A stretch of 61,451 nt of DNA from Thalassotalea marina. GTDB taxonomy: Bacteria > Pseudomonadota > Gammaproteobacteria > Enterobacterales > Alteromonadaceae. The notes beneath the pieces are model-generated. The model worked only from the letters and a program-made list of their open reading frames with translations. It was not told the origin of the DNA and did not search any database. Positions 36,253 through 45,276 of the stretch are shown in pieces. The DNA is taken from contig NZ_BNCK01000014.1 of the NCBI RefSeq assembly GCF_014656435.1, positions 1 through 61,451 of the forward strand. The letters run 5' to 3'. Position 1 is the first letter of the stretch, and the number at the start of each line of letters is the position of its first letter. The translations under genes and the position numbers were made by a program.

Positions 36253-36513
36253 ATGATAATGGCGAGTAAAGTCACTCAGTCTAACCTTGAACACCACCCT
36301 CACTTTAGTGAATGTGGTGTTCAAGGTTCAAACGATATGAACGAGGGAGACGTCTATGTGCAAATTGAAAGCGATAGTATTTATGCAAAAGTACAAGAGT
36401 TTACTTCACATGAAGTCAGATACGAAATTATCGATACTGAAAATCCTAATCATATATCTACAGTTATCTGCTCGATTGAAACATTTGAAAAAAAATACAG
36501 AAAGATATGTTAA
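36253..36513 (+). CDS. Small hypothetical protein downstream of traG
   Basis: An 86-residue soluble protein (MIMASKVTQSNLEHHPHF...) starting 1 nt after the traG stop, with AGG nearby, so translational coupling is likely. The C-terminal half looks like a small beta-barrel (DVYVQIESDSIYAKVQEFTSHEVRYEIIDTE). No family recognised. Its first codons contain a long nested inverted repeat that would form a strong mRNA hairpin. Confidence 0.6.
   Translation: MIMASKVTQSNLEHHPHFSECGVQGSNDMNEGDVYVQIESDSIYAKVQEFTSHEVRYEIIDTENPNHISTVICSIETFEKKYRKIC
36283..36328 (+). repeat. Nested inverted repeat after traG
   Basis: AACCTTGAACACCAC (36283-36297) pairs perfectly with 36314-36328; inside, TCACT (36300-36304) pairs with AGTGA (36307-36311). 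The resulting ~20-bp hairpin lies 32 nt past the traG stop, within coding sequence. No U-run follows, so it is not a standard terminator; it may limit read-through or protect the 3' end of the transfer mRNA. Confidence 0.65.
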
Positions 36514-37059
36514 TGCTATTAGATAGCTGAATGGTGTGACTTAGTAATAAACATCCCAACCTTGGAATAATTGCTTTGTATTGCGTCATTCTCACACCAA
36601 CCAACAATCCATAACACACAGAAATACAAACATTATCTTATAAAATAGGGATTTTAAATACCTATAATTCAAGGCTTAATTTTCACAATATTTATAAATC
36701 AGAACTTCCTATACACATTATTTACTTTTTATAGTAAAAACGTAAATGGCGATTGTCAGCAAATAAATTATAACTACGAAATATTTTCTGTAATGTATAA
36801 TTTTGAATGTAAAGTTTATACCATAGTGGCGAGACTAAAGGTTACAACATAGTGCATCGTGTGGAATAGTAATAAAGGGGCAAAGCTATCAACCCAAGGT
36901 TAGAAACTTTTTTACTCTCCTACGCGTCGTTGATAAGGGTTCATACGATTGCTCTAAGGCCTTGTATAGCAGATCATATAGAATAAAAACACCTTAGTTG
37001 AAAATGTTAAAGTAAAAATCCAACTGTATATTATGCCCATAGCAATAGGATGATGCTGA
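36514..37059. other. Intergenic region downstream of the transfer operon
   Basis: No gene seen. It contains a long-loop dyad TGGTGTGA (36532-36539) / TCACACCA (36592-36599) and the first 58-bp repeat (36867-36924) upstream of the pentapeptide gene. Composition is very AT-rich. Confidence 0.5.
36867..36924. repeat. 58-bp direct repeat, left copy
   Basis: Matches 38512-38569 at about 50 of 58 positions (shared blocks AAAGGGGC, CCCAAGGTTAGA, TTACTCTCC). The two copies bracket the pentapeptide-repeat gene. Confidence 0.7.
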
Positions 37060-38400
37060 ATGTTAAAGGATGGCAATCAGACCAAATTAAAAATGGTAGG
37101 TGAAAACGCCGTTGCCCTTTGGTTAAAAGGTGCAAATGAGTGGAATGCGTGGGTAAAACAAAACCCTTCTGCTGACATTGACTTTTCCGACGTTGATTTT
37201 TCGGAGTACCGCACAGAAGAAAACCGAACAATTTCATTTAGTCACTTTATATTTCCCAAAGGAGCCGTAAGTTTCTCTTTTACTAAGTTCGGTGATGGAG
37301 ACGTAAATTTCGGTGCCGCAGTATTCAATACCGAGTATGTTGATTTCACGGGGGCTCAGTTCGGTGATGGGTATTTAAACTTCACAGGCGTTCAATTCAA
37401 TGATGTTTACGTATGTTTCACTCAAGTACAATTCGGTGAAGGAAGCGTAGACTTCTCTGGCGTACAATTCGGTGATGGAAGCGTAGACTTCTCTGGCGCA
37501 CAGTTCGGTAAAAGGGGGGTAAGTTTCTCGTTAGCAGAGTTCGGTGATGGGGACGTAATTTTTACCGACGCTCATTTCGGTGATGGGAACGCAGATTTCT
37601 CTGGAGTTCAATTTGAAGGGAAAGTAGATTTCTCTGGCGCGCAATTCGGAGGAAATGCAAATTTCAGATATGCTAGGTTTGGTCAGGGAAATATCAATTT
37701 TCGCGGTGCTGAATTTAAAGGGCATGCCAGTTTTATTTTAGTTAAAGCACCTCATGTCAACAGTTTTGATTTTTGCCGCTGTTCTTTCGACAGGGCGCTA
37801 GACTTTTCTGGTAGCAGCTTTGCTTGTATTATCGATTTAACGCAAACCAAAATCACCCATCACGTTTCATTAGCTAATTTAACGTATCACCTCCAGCAAA
37901 ACTGGTATGGTAATGCACGCGACAAGGAGGACATCGCGCGACTGGAACGACTCAAAGAAATCGCAGTGAATAATAAAGCACATCAACAAGCATTACGTTT
38001 CCATGCAGACGAACAACGTTCCAAGCGGTGGCATGAAACCAAACCATTTCATGGTGTGTTTATTGATTACCTATTTGACCTTTTCAGCTGTTATGGCCAG
38101 AGCATTGGTAGACCACTATTTTCACTGCTGATATCTATTCCTTACTTTGCCCTATTATTTCTAGCATCTTCAACCGAACGCACGGCAACGTTTGCTGACG
38201 GGATGTTATTGTCTTTAAACAACGCTTTGTTGTTTATACCGAATAACCGTCTCACTAGCTTACAAGCGAAAGCGACCTTGTTTGGTGAACAAGGAAACAT
38301 TCCCCACCAAGCATTAGTGCTCATTTGTACACAAGGTATACTGTCATTTGTGTTCATTTTTCTTATTGCACTTGGTTTTCGCAATCGCTTTCGCGTCTAG
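37060..38400 (+). CDS. Pentapeptide-repeat membrane protein
   Basis: A 446-residue protein. Residues ~45-260 are tandem F-x(4)-pattern repeats of 10-11 residues (GDGSVDFSGVQF, GDGNADFSGVQF, GGNANFRYARF), which build a right-handed beta-helix. The C-terminal third has two strong membrane segments (PLFSLLISIPYFALLFLAS and ALVLICTQGILSFVFIFLIAL) around a pore-like loop, as in pentapeptide proteins fused to ion-channel-like pairs. The function of such fusions is unknown. Bounded by 58-bp repeats, it looks like an independently acquired unit. AGGATG lies before the ATG. Confidence 0.8.
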   Translation: MLKDGNQTKLKMVGENAVALWLKGANEWNAWVKQNPSADIDFSDVDFSEYRTEENRTISFSHFIFPKGAVSFSFTKFGDGDVNFGAAVFNTEYVDFTGAQFGDGYLNFTGVQFNDVYVCFTQVQFGEGSVDFSGVQFGDGSVDFSGAQFGKRGVSFSLAEFGDGDVIFTDAHFGDGNADFSGVQFEGKVDFSGAQFGGNANFRYARFGQGNINFRGAEFKGHASFILVKAPHVNSFDFCRCSFDRALDFSGSSFACIIDLTQTKITHHVSLANLTYHLQQNWYGNARDKEDIARLERLKEIAVNNKAHQQALRFHADEQRSKRWHETKPFHGVFIDYLFDLFSCYGQSIGRPLFSLLISIPYFALLFLASSTERTATFADGMLLSLNNALLFIPNNRLTSLQAKATLFGEQGNIPHQALVLICTQGILSFVFIFLIALGFRNRFRV

Positions 38401-38511
38401 ATACTTGTTGCCTAGTAAAAAAGATATACCTACTCAAAAACATAATCAAATCTGACTTCTAGAGCCTATTCTTTCATTGAGTAAGTTCTTTTACTTTAAG
38501 CCATTGTCGTC

Positions 38512-38569
38512 TAGTAAAAAAGGGGCGAAGCGATCACCCCAAGGTTAGAGACTTTATTACTCTCCCACA
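38512..38569. repeat. 58-bp direct repeat, right copy
   Basis: Right partner of 36867-36924. A shorter echo, GCCTAGTAAAAAAG, occurs at 38410-38423 immediately after the gene's stop. The GGGG...CCCC within the repeat (38522-38540) could form a small hairpin. Confidence 0.7.
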
Positions 38570-38599
38570 GCTATTCAAATAATGTACTAATTAAAAGTA

Positions 38600-39100
38600 T
38601 CATCGGTAAATATTTTTTTTAACATGATGTTCTCTAGCTGAAAAGGCGATTTTAGTAGGGTTAAATGTGTTTAGGTCTGTCCAGAAAGTAGCCTTCCCCA
38701 AACCTCGATTATCACCCATTATAAACAAAGCTAACAACGGAGAAATAACCAATACCAGAGGTATTGCAAGACCAAAACAAAAAGATAGCCTCTTGTGCTT
38801 TCCCCTTTCGTTCTCAAATATATATTTAAAAATAATAAGGCTTAGCCCACCAACCACAACAAAACCAATAAATTCGCCTTTAAATAGTACAGCTATCACT
38901 AACCAAAAAAATGGTAAGAGCAATCTTATTAGCCATACGCCCCAAGACACTCCTGGTTTGAACATAGCATGCCAAAACACCAGTTTTATTATTACTTTGA
39001 ATGCAGAAAAATAACTAAGTTTAGTGAAATATATCCTCGCCCAATCAGCAGGGTACTCACGCCCACTTGGTGTAACGAGTTTTTGAACATCTGAAGACAT
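38600..39100 (-). CDS. Hypothetical inner-membrane protein downstream of traI
   Basis: A 166-residue protein with about four hydrophobic segments (LIRLLLPFFWLVIAVLF, FIGFVVVGGLSLIIFKYIF, LSFCFGLAIPLVLVISPLLALFIMG and a weaker first one). AAGGAGGTAGTT before the ATG is a near-ideal ribosome-binding site. It lies 65 bp downstream of traI on the same strand, so may be the last gene of the mobility operon. No family recognised; surface or entry exclusion is a guess from position only. Confidence 0.7.
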   Translation of the reverse strand: MSSDVQKLVTPSGREYPADWARIYFTKLSYFSAFKVIIKLVFWHAMFKPGVSWGVWLIRLLLPFFWLVIAVLFKGEFIGFVVVGGLSLIIFKYIFENERGKHKRLSFCFGLAIPLVLVISPLLALFIMGDNRGLGKATFWTDLNTFNPTKIAFSAREHHVKKNIYR

Positions 39101-39165
39101 AACTACCTCCTTTTAATTAAATAATGCAAACTTCCTTCGTATTGCGTTTAACCATTCTAACAGAT

Positions 39166-42090
39166 CTAACGAGACTTTTCGTGTTGAGGCTTATTTAGTG
39201 TCGTTTTGTGATCCTCATGACTATTCTTAACTGGTTCATGAAATACTTTATCGTGCTCGTAAGTCCTGAATTTATCCTTATCTCCAAGTCCAATTGCATC
39301 AAGAAAACTACGATGTTGCAATTCAGGAGTGCGAAGTTGCATAGCTTGGTATTTGGTCAAGTGCTCAACGCCTTCCGTATTTTTTCCATTTCGTTGGATA
39401 ACACCAGCTTCCAACTCACTTCTATTATCAGTATAAACCGATAATTCAAGTTTGCCTCGCGATATACCCACGTAAAAACTGGGCTGAGTAACCAAATTTC
39501 TGCGCCATGATTCAGCCATCAGCATATTTTTATCATCAGTAGCGCCTTGAGCGTTAAACGCGGTCTGCGTGTAATTATGTTGAAACTGTTTATTATCGTC
39601 ATGCTCTAAGTCTACTTCCCGAATACCCCGCTTACCAAAATCAACAGTCATTACACTCTGTTTAATCTCTTTAATCTGGCCAGTACTCCCGTTTAATAGA
39701 TTTTCTCGATTGTTTTTGCTTTTCCAAACAATGTTATCTCCAACAGCAATGTTAATAGGAACTTCTTTGTATGCTGTTAAATCAGATTCTTTCATACTGT
39801 ATAAACTTGGATTAAAACGAATATGCTTTTCTTTGTCATCGATTTGGTTTCTAGGAGACAAAACAAGATCATCACCTTCAACCTTGACGATTGTTAAATA
39901 ATCACCTCGAGCCATCGGTAAATTTTCAAATCGTTTGTTAAATTTAACGACCATACCGGGTGAGTAGAATTGTGAATGCATTTTCTGGGGGCCATCTACT
40001 TTTGAAGGAACTAGAGCGTTTAGCTTTTTATCTTCGCCGGTTATGACTCCTCTATCGCGCATTTCGGCTCTGATCATTTCCGACAGTTTGTACTCACCTT
40101 GTTTGTTAGGAACAACTGCCATTGGGAGCTTACCCGTTCTATCAAAATGCTCCATGTATTCACTAACAAAATATTTAAACCTATCTTGTGCCGATTCATG
40201 CTCATGAATATATGGTTCAAGCTTACTAAAAGCTTCTCTAATTTGGCCTCGAGTAAACGCCTGAACAGCTCCCAAGTAATCTTGATCGTGCTGACGAATT
40301 ATATCGTTATTCGTTGTATAACTTATTCCGCCTTTAAGCATCGTAGAAAAAACCCGACCAGCCTCAATCGACGATAATTGCTTTTTGTCACCAATAAACA
40401 AGACTCTTGTATTCTTGTTTTCAGTTGCAAGCTTTACCAGTGCCTCTGTATCCCTGCCATTTAAGAGGGTTGTTTCATCTACAACCCAAAGCTGTTTTCC
40501 GGTCAAATTCAACTTATCACGCTCAGCCTGAACCAAGAAGGATTTAACGGTTTGTGAAGCAATACCTAATTCGTTACCTAAAGTTTCGGCTTGACTACCG
40601 TTTGGCGCCATACCTATCACTTCATAACCGTTTGCCTGTGCCAATGTCGAAATAGGTCTTGTAAGATAAGTTTTGCCTGTTCCCGCAAATCCCTGGAGAG
40701 CCATAAACTTATCTTTAGTATTCGCAATGTCGTTAAAACTTTTGGATTGGCTTTTTGTAAAGTTCATCGCATCTTCAATGGAAGCAATTTGGGTTGAATT
40801 CGCAAACGATTCATATTTACCCTTACCTCGTTCAATATTGTCTAAAATATTGAGCTCTCTGTTGATTGCTTCAGGCGTAGTGAACATTCCTTTTTCTACC
40901 ATAGAAGGAATTAAAACATTTTCCTTCACCAGCTGTTCTTGAGCAGCAACAACTTGTTTTAAAGAAAAGCTACCACCAGCAAATTTTAACGAGGCTTGAA
41001 GTAAGGCTTCAGCAGAAAAAGCTTGGTCATAATGCGCTAAGATATCTCTGGCCATTTTTACCTGTTCATAAGCACCACCTTTCGATGAAACTGATTCAGT
41101 ACTTGCTGTACTGACATTGTCTTCGTTTTCAGATATGACAGCTTGATCACTGCTTCCCAATGGTTGCTTTGGATGTAATTCTGGGTCGTTTCTTTTCTTA
41201 TTTGTATCCTCGACTAAAGCTTCGAAGTTTACACCAAGTTCACGAGCCCTGTTGTCCCAACTATTAATGATTTCTTGAGTTGGAATATTTTTTTTTGATG
41301 CCCGAGTTCTGGTGGCTGCTTCGGCCATTTCTTCGGCGGTGTTCAAATCATGTTCTTCAGCATACGATTTTATTTCACTGCGCCTTTGTGAAAACTCATC
41401 AATATGATCTTGTCTTATCTCATTTAATTCAAACGTCCCACTTTCTTTATCCCATACGGGTGTATATCCCAACTCTTTTGTGAGTTCAGCAAGTTTGCTT
41501 CGATAAACTAGCCCTAATAACATTTTTTGGTGGTAGATATCTCTTGAATAAATGGAACGCCAATCGCTACCATCAACCGACCCAGCATTCATCACAACAT
41601 TGTGTGTATGAAGTTGCGGGTCCTGCGTTCTGTTTGTCGTATGTGTGAATTGAGCAACAACAGCATTCGGAATATCATAATAAGCTCGCCCTTCGTCGGT
41701 GGTTGTTTGTGATCTTAATACATTACTTTCCATGTATTCTAATGCCTCACGCACTGCAATATGATGTGCTTGCATTAAGTCATTATCGCCACCAATCAAA
41801 GCAAGAATGGAAACAGATTTTGGCGCTGAGAACGTTAAATCCCAACCTGGCTTATGAACGAACTTTCCGCCAAGCATCCGTCCAAGTTGCTGACCATTGG
41901 GTAGGTTACCTTCAAGTATAGATTTAAATGTTTCTGGGTCTACACTGCCTTCCAAACCGAGCAAAGCTGCCCCTTTACCCAACCAGTTACTGTGAATGTC
42001 TACGTTATCTTCACCTTTAGTATAATAATCAGCTTTAGCGTAGTATTTCCCCGCTTCGTTTGAACTAGATAAATCTTTAATCGATAGCAT
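39166..42090 (-). CDS. traI: TraI/TrwC-type relaxase-helicase (MOBF)
   Basis: A 974-residue bifunctional protein that nicks oriT and unwinds plasmid DNA. The relaxase domain (1-300) has candidate nucleophile tyrosines in GKYYAKADYY (15-24), HKPGWDLTFSAPKSVSIL, and the metal-binding QLHTHN (~158-163). The helicase half has Walker A GFAGTGKT (~464), WVVDETTLL and FNAQGATDDKNMLMA near the C-terminus. The size matches TrwC of R388 (966) rather than F TraI (1756), although the secretion genes are F-type. It starts 11 nt after traD. Confidence 0.93.
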   Translation of the reverse strand: MLSIKDLSSSNEAGKYYAKADYYTKGEDNVDIHSNWLGKGAALLGLEGSVDPETFKSILEGNLPNGQQLGRMLGGKFVHKPGWDLTFSAPKSVSILALIGGDNDLMQAHHIAVREALEYMESNVLRSQTTTDEGRAYYDIPNAVVAQFTHTTNRTQDPQLHTHNVVMNAGSVDGSDWRSIYSRDIYHQKMLLGLVYRSKLAELTKELGYTPVWDKESGTFELNEIRQDHIDEFSQRRSEIKSYAEEHDLNTAEEMAEAATRTRASKKNIPTQEIINSWDNRARELGVNFEALVEDTNKKRNDPELHPKQPLGSSDQAVISENEDNVSTASTESVSSKGGAYEQVKMARDILAHYDQAFSAEALLQASLKFAGGSFSLKQVVAAQEQLVKENVLIPSMVEKGMFTTPEAINRELNILDNIERGKGKYESFANSTQIASIEDAMNFTKSQSKSFNDIANTKDKFMALQGFAGTGKTYLTRPISTLAQANGYEVIGMAPNGSQAETLGNELGIASQTVKSFLVQAERDKLNLTGKQLWVVDETTLLNGRDTEALVKLATENKNTRVLFIGDKKQLSSIEAGRVFSTMLKGGISYTTNNDIIRQHDQDYLGAVQAFTRGQIREAFSKLEPYIHEHESAQDRFKYFVSEYMEHFDRTGKLPMAVVPNKQGEYKLSEMIRAEMRDRGVITGEDKKLNALVPSKVDGPQKMHSQFYSPGMVVKFNKRFENLPMARGDYLTIVKVEGDDLVLSPRNQIDDKEKHIRFNPSLYSMKESDLTAYKEVPINIAVGDNIVWKSKNNRENLLNGSTGQIKEIKQSVMTVDFGKRGIREVDLEHDDNKQFQHNYTQTAFNAQGATDDKNMLMAESWRRNLVTQPSFYVGISRGKLELSVYTDNRSELEAGVIQRNGKNTEGVEHLTKYQAMQLRTPELQHRSFLDAIGLGDKDKFRTYEHDKVFHEPVKNSHEDHKTTLNKPQHEKSR

Positions 42091-42101
42091 GATTATGTCC
42101 G

Positions 42102-44102
42102 TTAATGATTGTCATCAAAATCGAATGAAAGTGGCTCACTTCCAAATCTATCTAGTTCACCGAATTGTTGCCTATTCGCTGATTTATCGTCAGTGCTATA
42201 GCCTTCTGGTATGTCAAAGCCAGCTAACGGATCTTGCACCTTATCATCAATAATTTTATTATTGTCTGGTTCATTAAAGCGGTCAGGACTTTCGTCAAAA
42301 CTACTAGAAACTCTAGCACCTGTAGGATCGGTAACGATGGCGTCTAATCGATGTAATTTATCGGTGTCTTCTATAAACCCTTCTGCAACCGTTTCACGCT
42401 CTATATAAGTCAGTTTAAATCTAGAGACAGGTAAACCTTTACCAAACCGTATGAAGCCATTCAAATCAGGCAAAGATTGAATTTCTGAGGGTAGAACTAG
42501 CTCCCTTACATGTCTTTGATTGCCATGTTGTGCTCCGTCTCGAATATCCGATGCTCCGTAGGATAAATTACTCGTCGATTCATACATATCTGCTTTACCG
42601 AGTTGTTGTGAAGCATACTTCGCCGAGCCTTCATTATTCTGCCTAAAAAAAACGTGTGTAGCACAGCTATCAATCAAAGCGTCTAAACCTTCGAGACCAT
42701 AGATGGATACTGCTTGTTTGGCACCTTGAAAGCCTATTACTCCGCAGCCACCGTACTTTCTTAATTCTGCGAGTGTCGAACTAAGTGACTCTACCTTATT
42801 TAGTGTATGCAATTCATCAAACCACAACCAAATCCTTCTCATGTGATCAGGTTTTAAAGATAAAATTGAACTTGAGGCAATTTCCAACCAAGAAGTGATC
42901 AAAAGTTTTAATGAGGCTTCCTGGTCTTTATTAGAGGTGATAAAAATCCAGCCTTTTTGTTCTTCACACATTACCCAGTCACGAATTGAAAACCCTTGTA
43001 CTTTGTGGTCTTCAAACAGCAAAAATGCCTGTAGTTTTGTCACTATCACACTACGCAAACTGTTTGTTTGTTTTATCACATCCTTATCCATCAATGATTG
43101 TGCTAAAGTGTTAGAACATAACGCAACAAGTTCATCCACAGTACAAGTCAGAATAAATTCCGCTAACCTATGAACTGAAGGTGTTTTCTTCTTGGATTCT
43201 TTCATTGCCAACGAGACGAATATCAAGCGAGGTGCTTCGTACCAAAATGGATCGCCATTTTGTTCAGGGAAAAGTATATTTGCTACGCGATCGTAGTCGT
43301 GTTTGTGGTGACACTCGTTAAACAATGACCAAGGGGCACATCGCGTGTCCAATGGATTAAGAATGATATCCCCTTCTTTGTAAAATTTTTCTACTATTGT
43401 TCCGCTACGATCATTGACAATGGCGCGTTCGCCTAGCTTTCTGGCAGCATCACAAAACTTCATATAGAGTTGTGTCTTACCTGACCCAGGAGAGCCAAAA
43501 ATGGCAAACCCATGTGTTTCAAATGGTTTGGGAATCAATATCCCACCAATATCTACCAAACCAGGCTTAAAGTCATTTTTATATTCTTTGCGTTTAGACA
43601 ATTTTTTAAGGTGCGCTTTCATGTCCTTCGCTTCAAAAAGTTGACCACCTCTAATTAACTCGTTTTCGATTGTACTCTTACCTTTCCCGACAAAAAATCT
43701 CACCAAACCGACAACAAAAATGACAAAAAAAACAGTACTAATAAAAGTAGCTATAGTTAAGTTTTGAATGAAAGCATCGGCCCAATAGTTAACACCTTCA
43801 TTAGTATAAATAGTGTGTGCTTTAGCTGAAAAACCTTGTCCAAAATCTTCGAAATAATATATATTTTTATGTGGCTTCTCGATGAACTCAACCAGATACC
43901 AACTTTGAATCCAATTAAACCAAGCAAAAAATTCAACCTTGTTCGATTTAAACATCATTACTGCAACAAAACATGCGATAAAAATAGACCCACCGGCACC
44001 AACAACCCACCAAAATACCTGCTTAAACATCGTTAGATAATGCTTAAAGATTTGACCACCACGAATGGCGTCAACAAGTTCACTGTTATTTCCCTTACCC
44101 AT
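42102..44102 (-). CDS. traD: TraD, type IV coupling protein
   Basis: A 666-residue inner-membrane ATPase that brings the relaxosome to the secretion channel. Two N-terminal membrane spans (WWVVGAGGSIFIACFVAVMMF and IATFISTVFFVIFVVGLVRFF), Walker A FGSPGSGKT (~202-210), Walker B-like IWLWFDELH (~420), and an acidic C-terminal tail ending LSFDFDDNH, as in F TraD tails that bind TraM. It overlaps the relaxosome gene by 8 nt. Confidence 0.93.
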   Translation of the reverse strand: MGKGNNSELVDAIRGGQIFKHYLTMFKQVFWWVVGAGGSIFIACFVAVMMFKSNKVEFFAWFNWIQSWYLVEFIEKPHKNIYYFEDFGQGFSAKAHTIYTNEGVNYWADAFIQNLTIATFISTVFFVIFVVGLVRFFVGKGKSTIENELIRGGQLFEAKDMKAHLKKLSKRKEYKNDFKPGLVDIGGILIPKPFETHGFAIFGSPGSGKTQLYMKFCDAARKLGERAIVNDRSGTIVEKFYKEGDIILNPLDTRCAPWSLFNECHHKHDYDRVANILFPEQNGDPFWYEAPRLIFVSLAMKESKKKTPSVHRLAEFILTCTVDELVALCSNTLAQSLMDKDVIKQTNSLRSVIVTKLQAFLLFEDHKVQGFSIRDWVMCEEQKGWIFITSNKDQEASLKLLITSWLEIASSSILSLKPDHMRRIWLWFDELHTLNKVESLSSTLAELRKYGGCGVIGFQGAKQAVSIYGLEGLDALIDSCATHVFFRQNNEGSAKYASQQLGKADMYESTSNLSYGASDIRDGAQHGNQRHVRELVLPSEIQSLPDLNGFIRFGKGLPVSRFKLTYIERETVAEGFIEDTDKLHRLDAIVTDPTGARVSSSFDESPDRFNEPDNNKIIDDKVQDPLAGFDIPEGYSTDDKSANRQQFGELDRFGSEPLSFDFDDNH

Positions 44103-44493
44103 GACTATTCTCGCTGTTCGATTTGTTTAAAAAATGCTGTTTAAAATCTAATTCTGCACGTTCAATTAATTTAACCCCCTTCTCTTGTTCAATGTGTAGA
44201 GCCAACCTTCTTAAATGAGCAAAAATTCTAATTAAAATTTTTTCATTTTTATTGTCTAACCCTTTTAATTCGGCGAACTGCTCTGGCAGCAGCCCCATCG
44301 ACTCACTTAAAACATGCAACAGCTCATTGGTCTCATTAACATCAGCAAGGTGAATTTGGACACCAGCTAACCTGATGGCCATATTGACAGCCTGAGACTC
44401 CGTTTTGATATTGTGGCGCCTCTTTAACACCCCCAGTATTCTTTTGCAGTCTGTCTCTATTTTAATTTTGTTACGTGTATCCACTGCTGCCAT
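44095..44493 (-). CDS. Relaxosome accessory protein (TraM/MobC-like role)
   Basis: A 132-residue protein. ATG 44493 (MAAVDTRNKIKIETDCKRIL) is chosen for GGAA 8 nt upstream; a longer in-frame start at 44571 would run through the direct repeat at 44505. The N-terminal ~60 residues look like a ribbon-helix-helix DNA-binding fold, and the C-terminal half is helical and charged, as in tetramerising relaxosome proteins. First gene of the mobility operon, next to the oriT-like hairpins, so it probably binds the TTTGTCCCACCTT repeats. No sequence family is confidently named. Confidence 0.65.
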   Translation of the reverse strand: MAAVDTRNKIKIETDCKRILGVLKRRHNIKTESQAVNMAIRLAGVQIHLADVNETNELLHVLSESMGLLPEQFAELKGLDNKNEKILIRIFAHLRRLALHIEQEKGVKLIERAELDFKQHFLNKSNSENSHG

Positions 44494-44504
44494 GTCTATT
44501 CCAT

Positions 44505-44660
44505 TTTGTCCCACCTTTATATTACAGAATATAACAACATCAAGTTTTTGTATAGTATTTTCATACACCACAAAATTGCATTATAAAAACCAATTTGTCC
44601 CACCTTAAACCCGCGCAAAGCGCGGGTTGTTATTAATAGGATGGACATCCATCAGGTGTG
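44505..44660. other. oriT: Candidate origin of transfer (oriT)
   Basis: Upstream of the mobility operon lie two direct repeats TTTGTCCCACCTT (44505-44517 and 44594-44606), a perfect hairpin AACCCGCGC-aaa-GCGCGGGTT (44608-44628), and a second, GATGGA-ca-TCCATC (44640-44653), directly followed by AGGTGTG, similar to the F-family nic neighbourhood. Repeats plus hairpins plus a nearby nic-like sequence is the usual oriT design. The exact nick site is not assigned. The rest to 44871 shows no gene. Confidence 0.55.
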
Positions 44661-44871
44661 AAGAAAATATTCTTTATTATAACGGGGGTAAAACAACCAA
44701 GAAAAACCCAGCATCCATGATAAAAAAGGCGTTGCAAAGTGTATCCAGGCGATTAAGTTAAGTATTGTTCGTTACCGCCGAGAGAATAAATATCAATAAC
44801 AATGTGACATAGATCCATCGAGGACTGTCACAAAAAAAAGTTTTAAATAACCACTGTAAACTTGATATGAA

Positions 44872-44889
44872 ATGTATAAATAAATACAC
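44872..44889. promoter_or_regulatory. ATGTAT-N6-ATACAC operator
   Basis: One mismatch from the motif at the outermost base, 6-nt spacer, 52 bp before the gene at 44942; TATAAA within it may be the -10. Confidence 0.5.
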
Positions 44890-44941
44890 TTATATCGACT
44901 AGCACAAGTCAATAAACCGGTTTTAAAAAAGGAAGAAACAT

Positions 44942-45187
44942 ATGACTATTTTTAAAAAAGTAGAAAAGAAAGATTGGACGATTAAAGTAGGTTCAACGCA
45001 AGACTTAAAAACGCGATACGAAGCCATTCAACAACAATTAGGAAGTCAATCCAGTGGCCTATGTTTTTCTATCGAAGATCAATTAGAAGAACAGGTGAAA
45101 CTCATAATTACTAAGGCAGAAAAGGAGCTAAAAAAATTGAACTGCGCAACCGCAAACATGACGAAAGAAGCCATTGTTAACGACTGA
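44942..45187 (+). CDS. Small hypothetical protein divergent from the mobility operon
   Basis: An 81-residue, charged, helix-rich protein (MTIFKKVEKKDWTIKVGSTQDLKTRYEAIQQQL...). AAGGAAGAAACAT precedes the ATG. No family recognised. It is controlled by the same operator type as the transfer operon, sits next to the oriT candidate, and is closed by a clear terminator, so it is a real single-gene unit. It could be a small relaxosome or regulatory protein. Confidence 0.7.
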   Translation: MTIFKKVEKKDWTIKVGSTQDLKTRYEAIQQQLGSQSSGLCFSIEDQLEEQVKLIITKAEKELKKLNCATANMTKEAIVND

Positions 45188-45248
45188 ATGATTCAAACAT
45201 CCGAGATGAAAAGAACTGTCAGCGTAGATAAAAATATAAGTCTAAAAT

Positions 45249-45273
45249 CGGCCGACAGGCCGTTTTATTTTTA
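45249..45273 (+). terminator. Rho-independent terminator
   Basis: CGGCC-gaca-GGCCG followed by TTTTATTTTTA, 60 bp after the gene at 44942 and facing the convergent Toprim gene end at 45277. Confidence 0.85.
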
Positions 45274-45276
45274 TAA

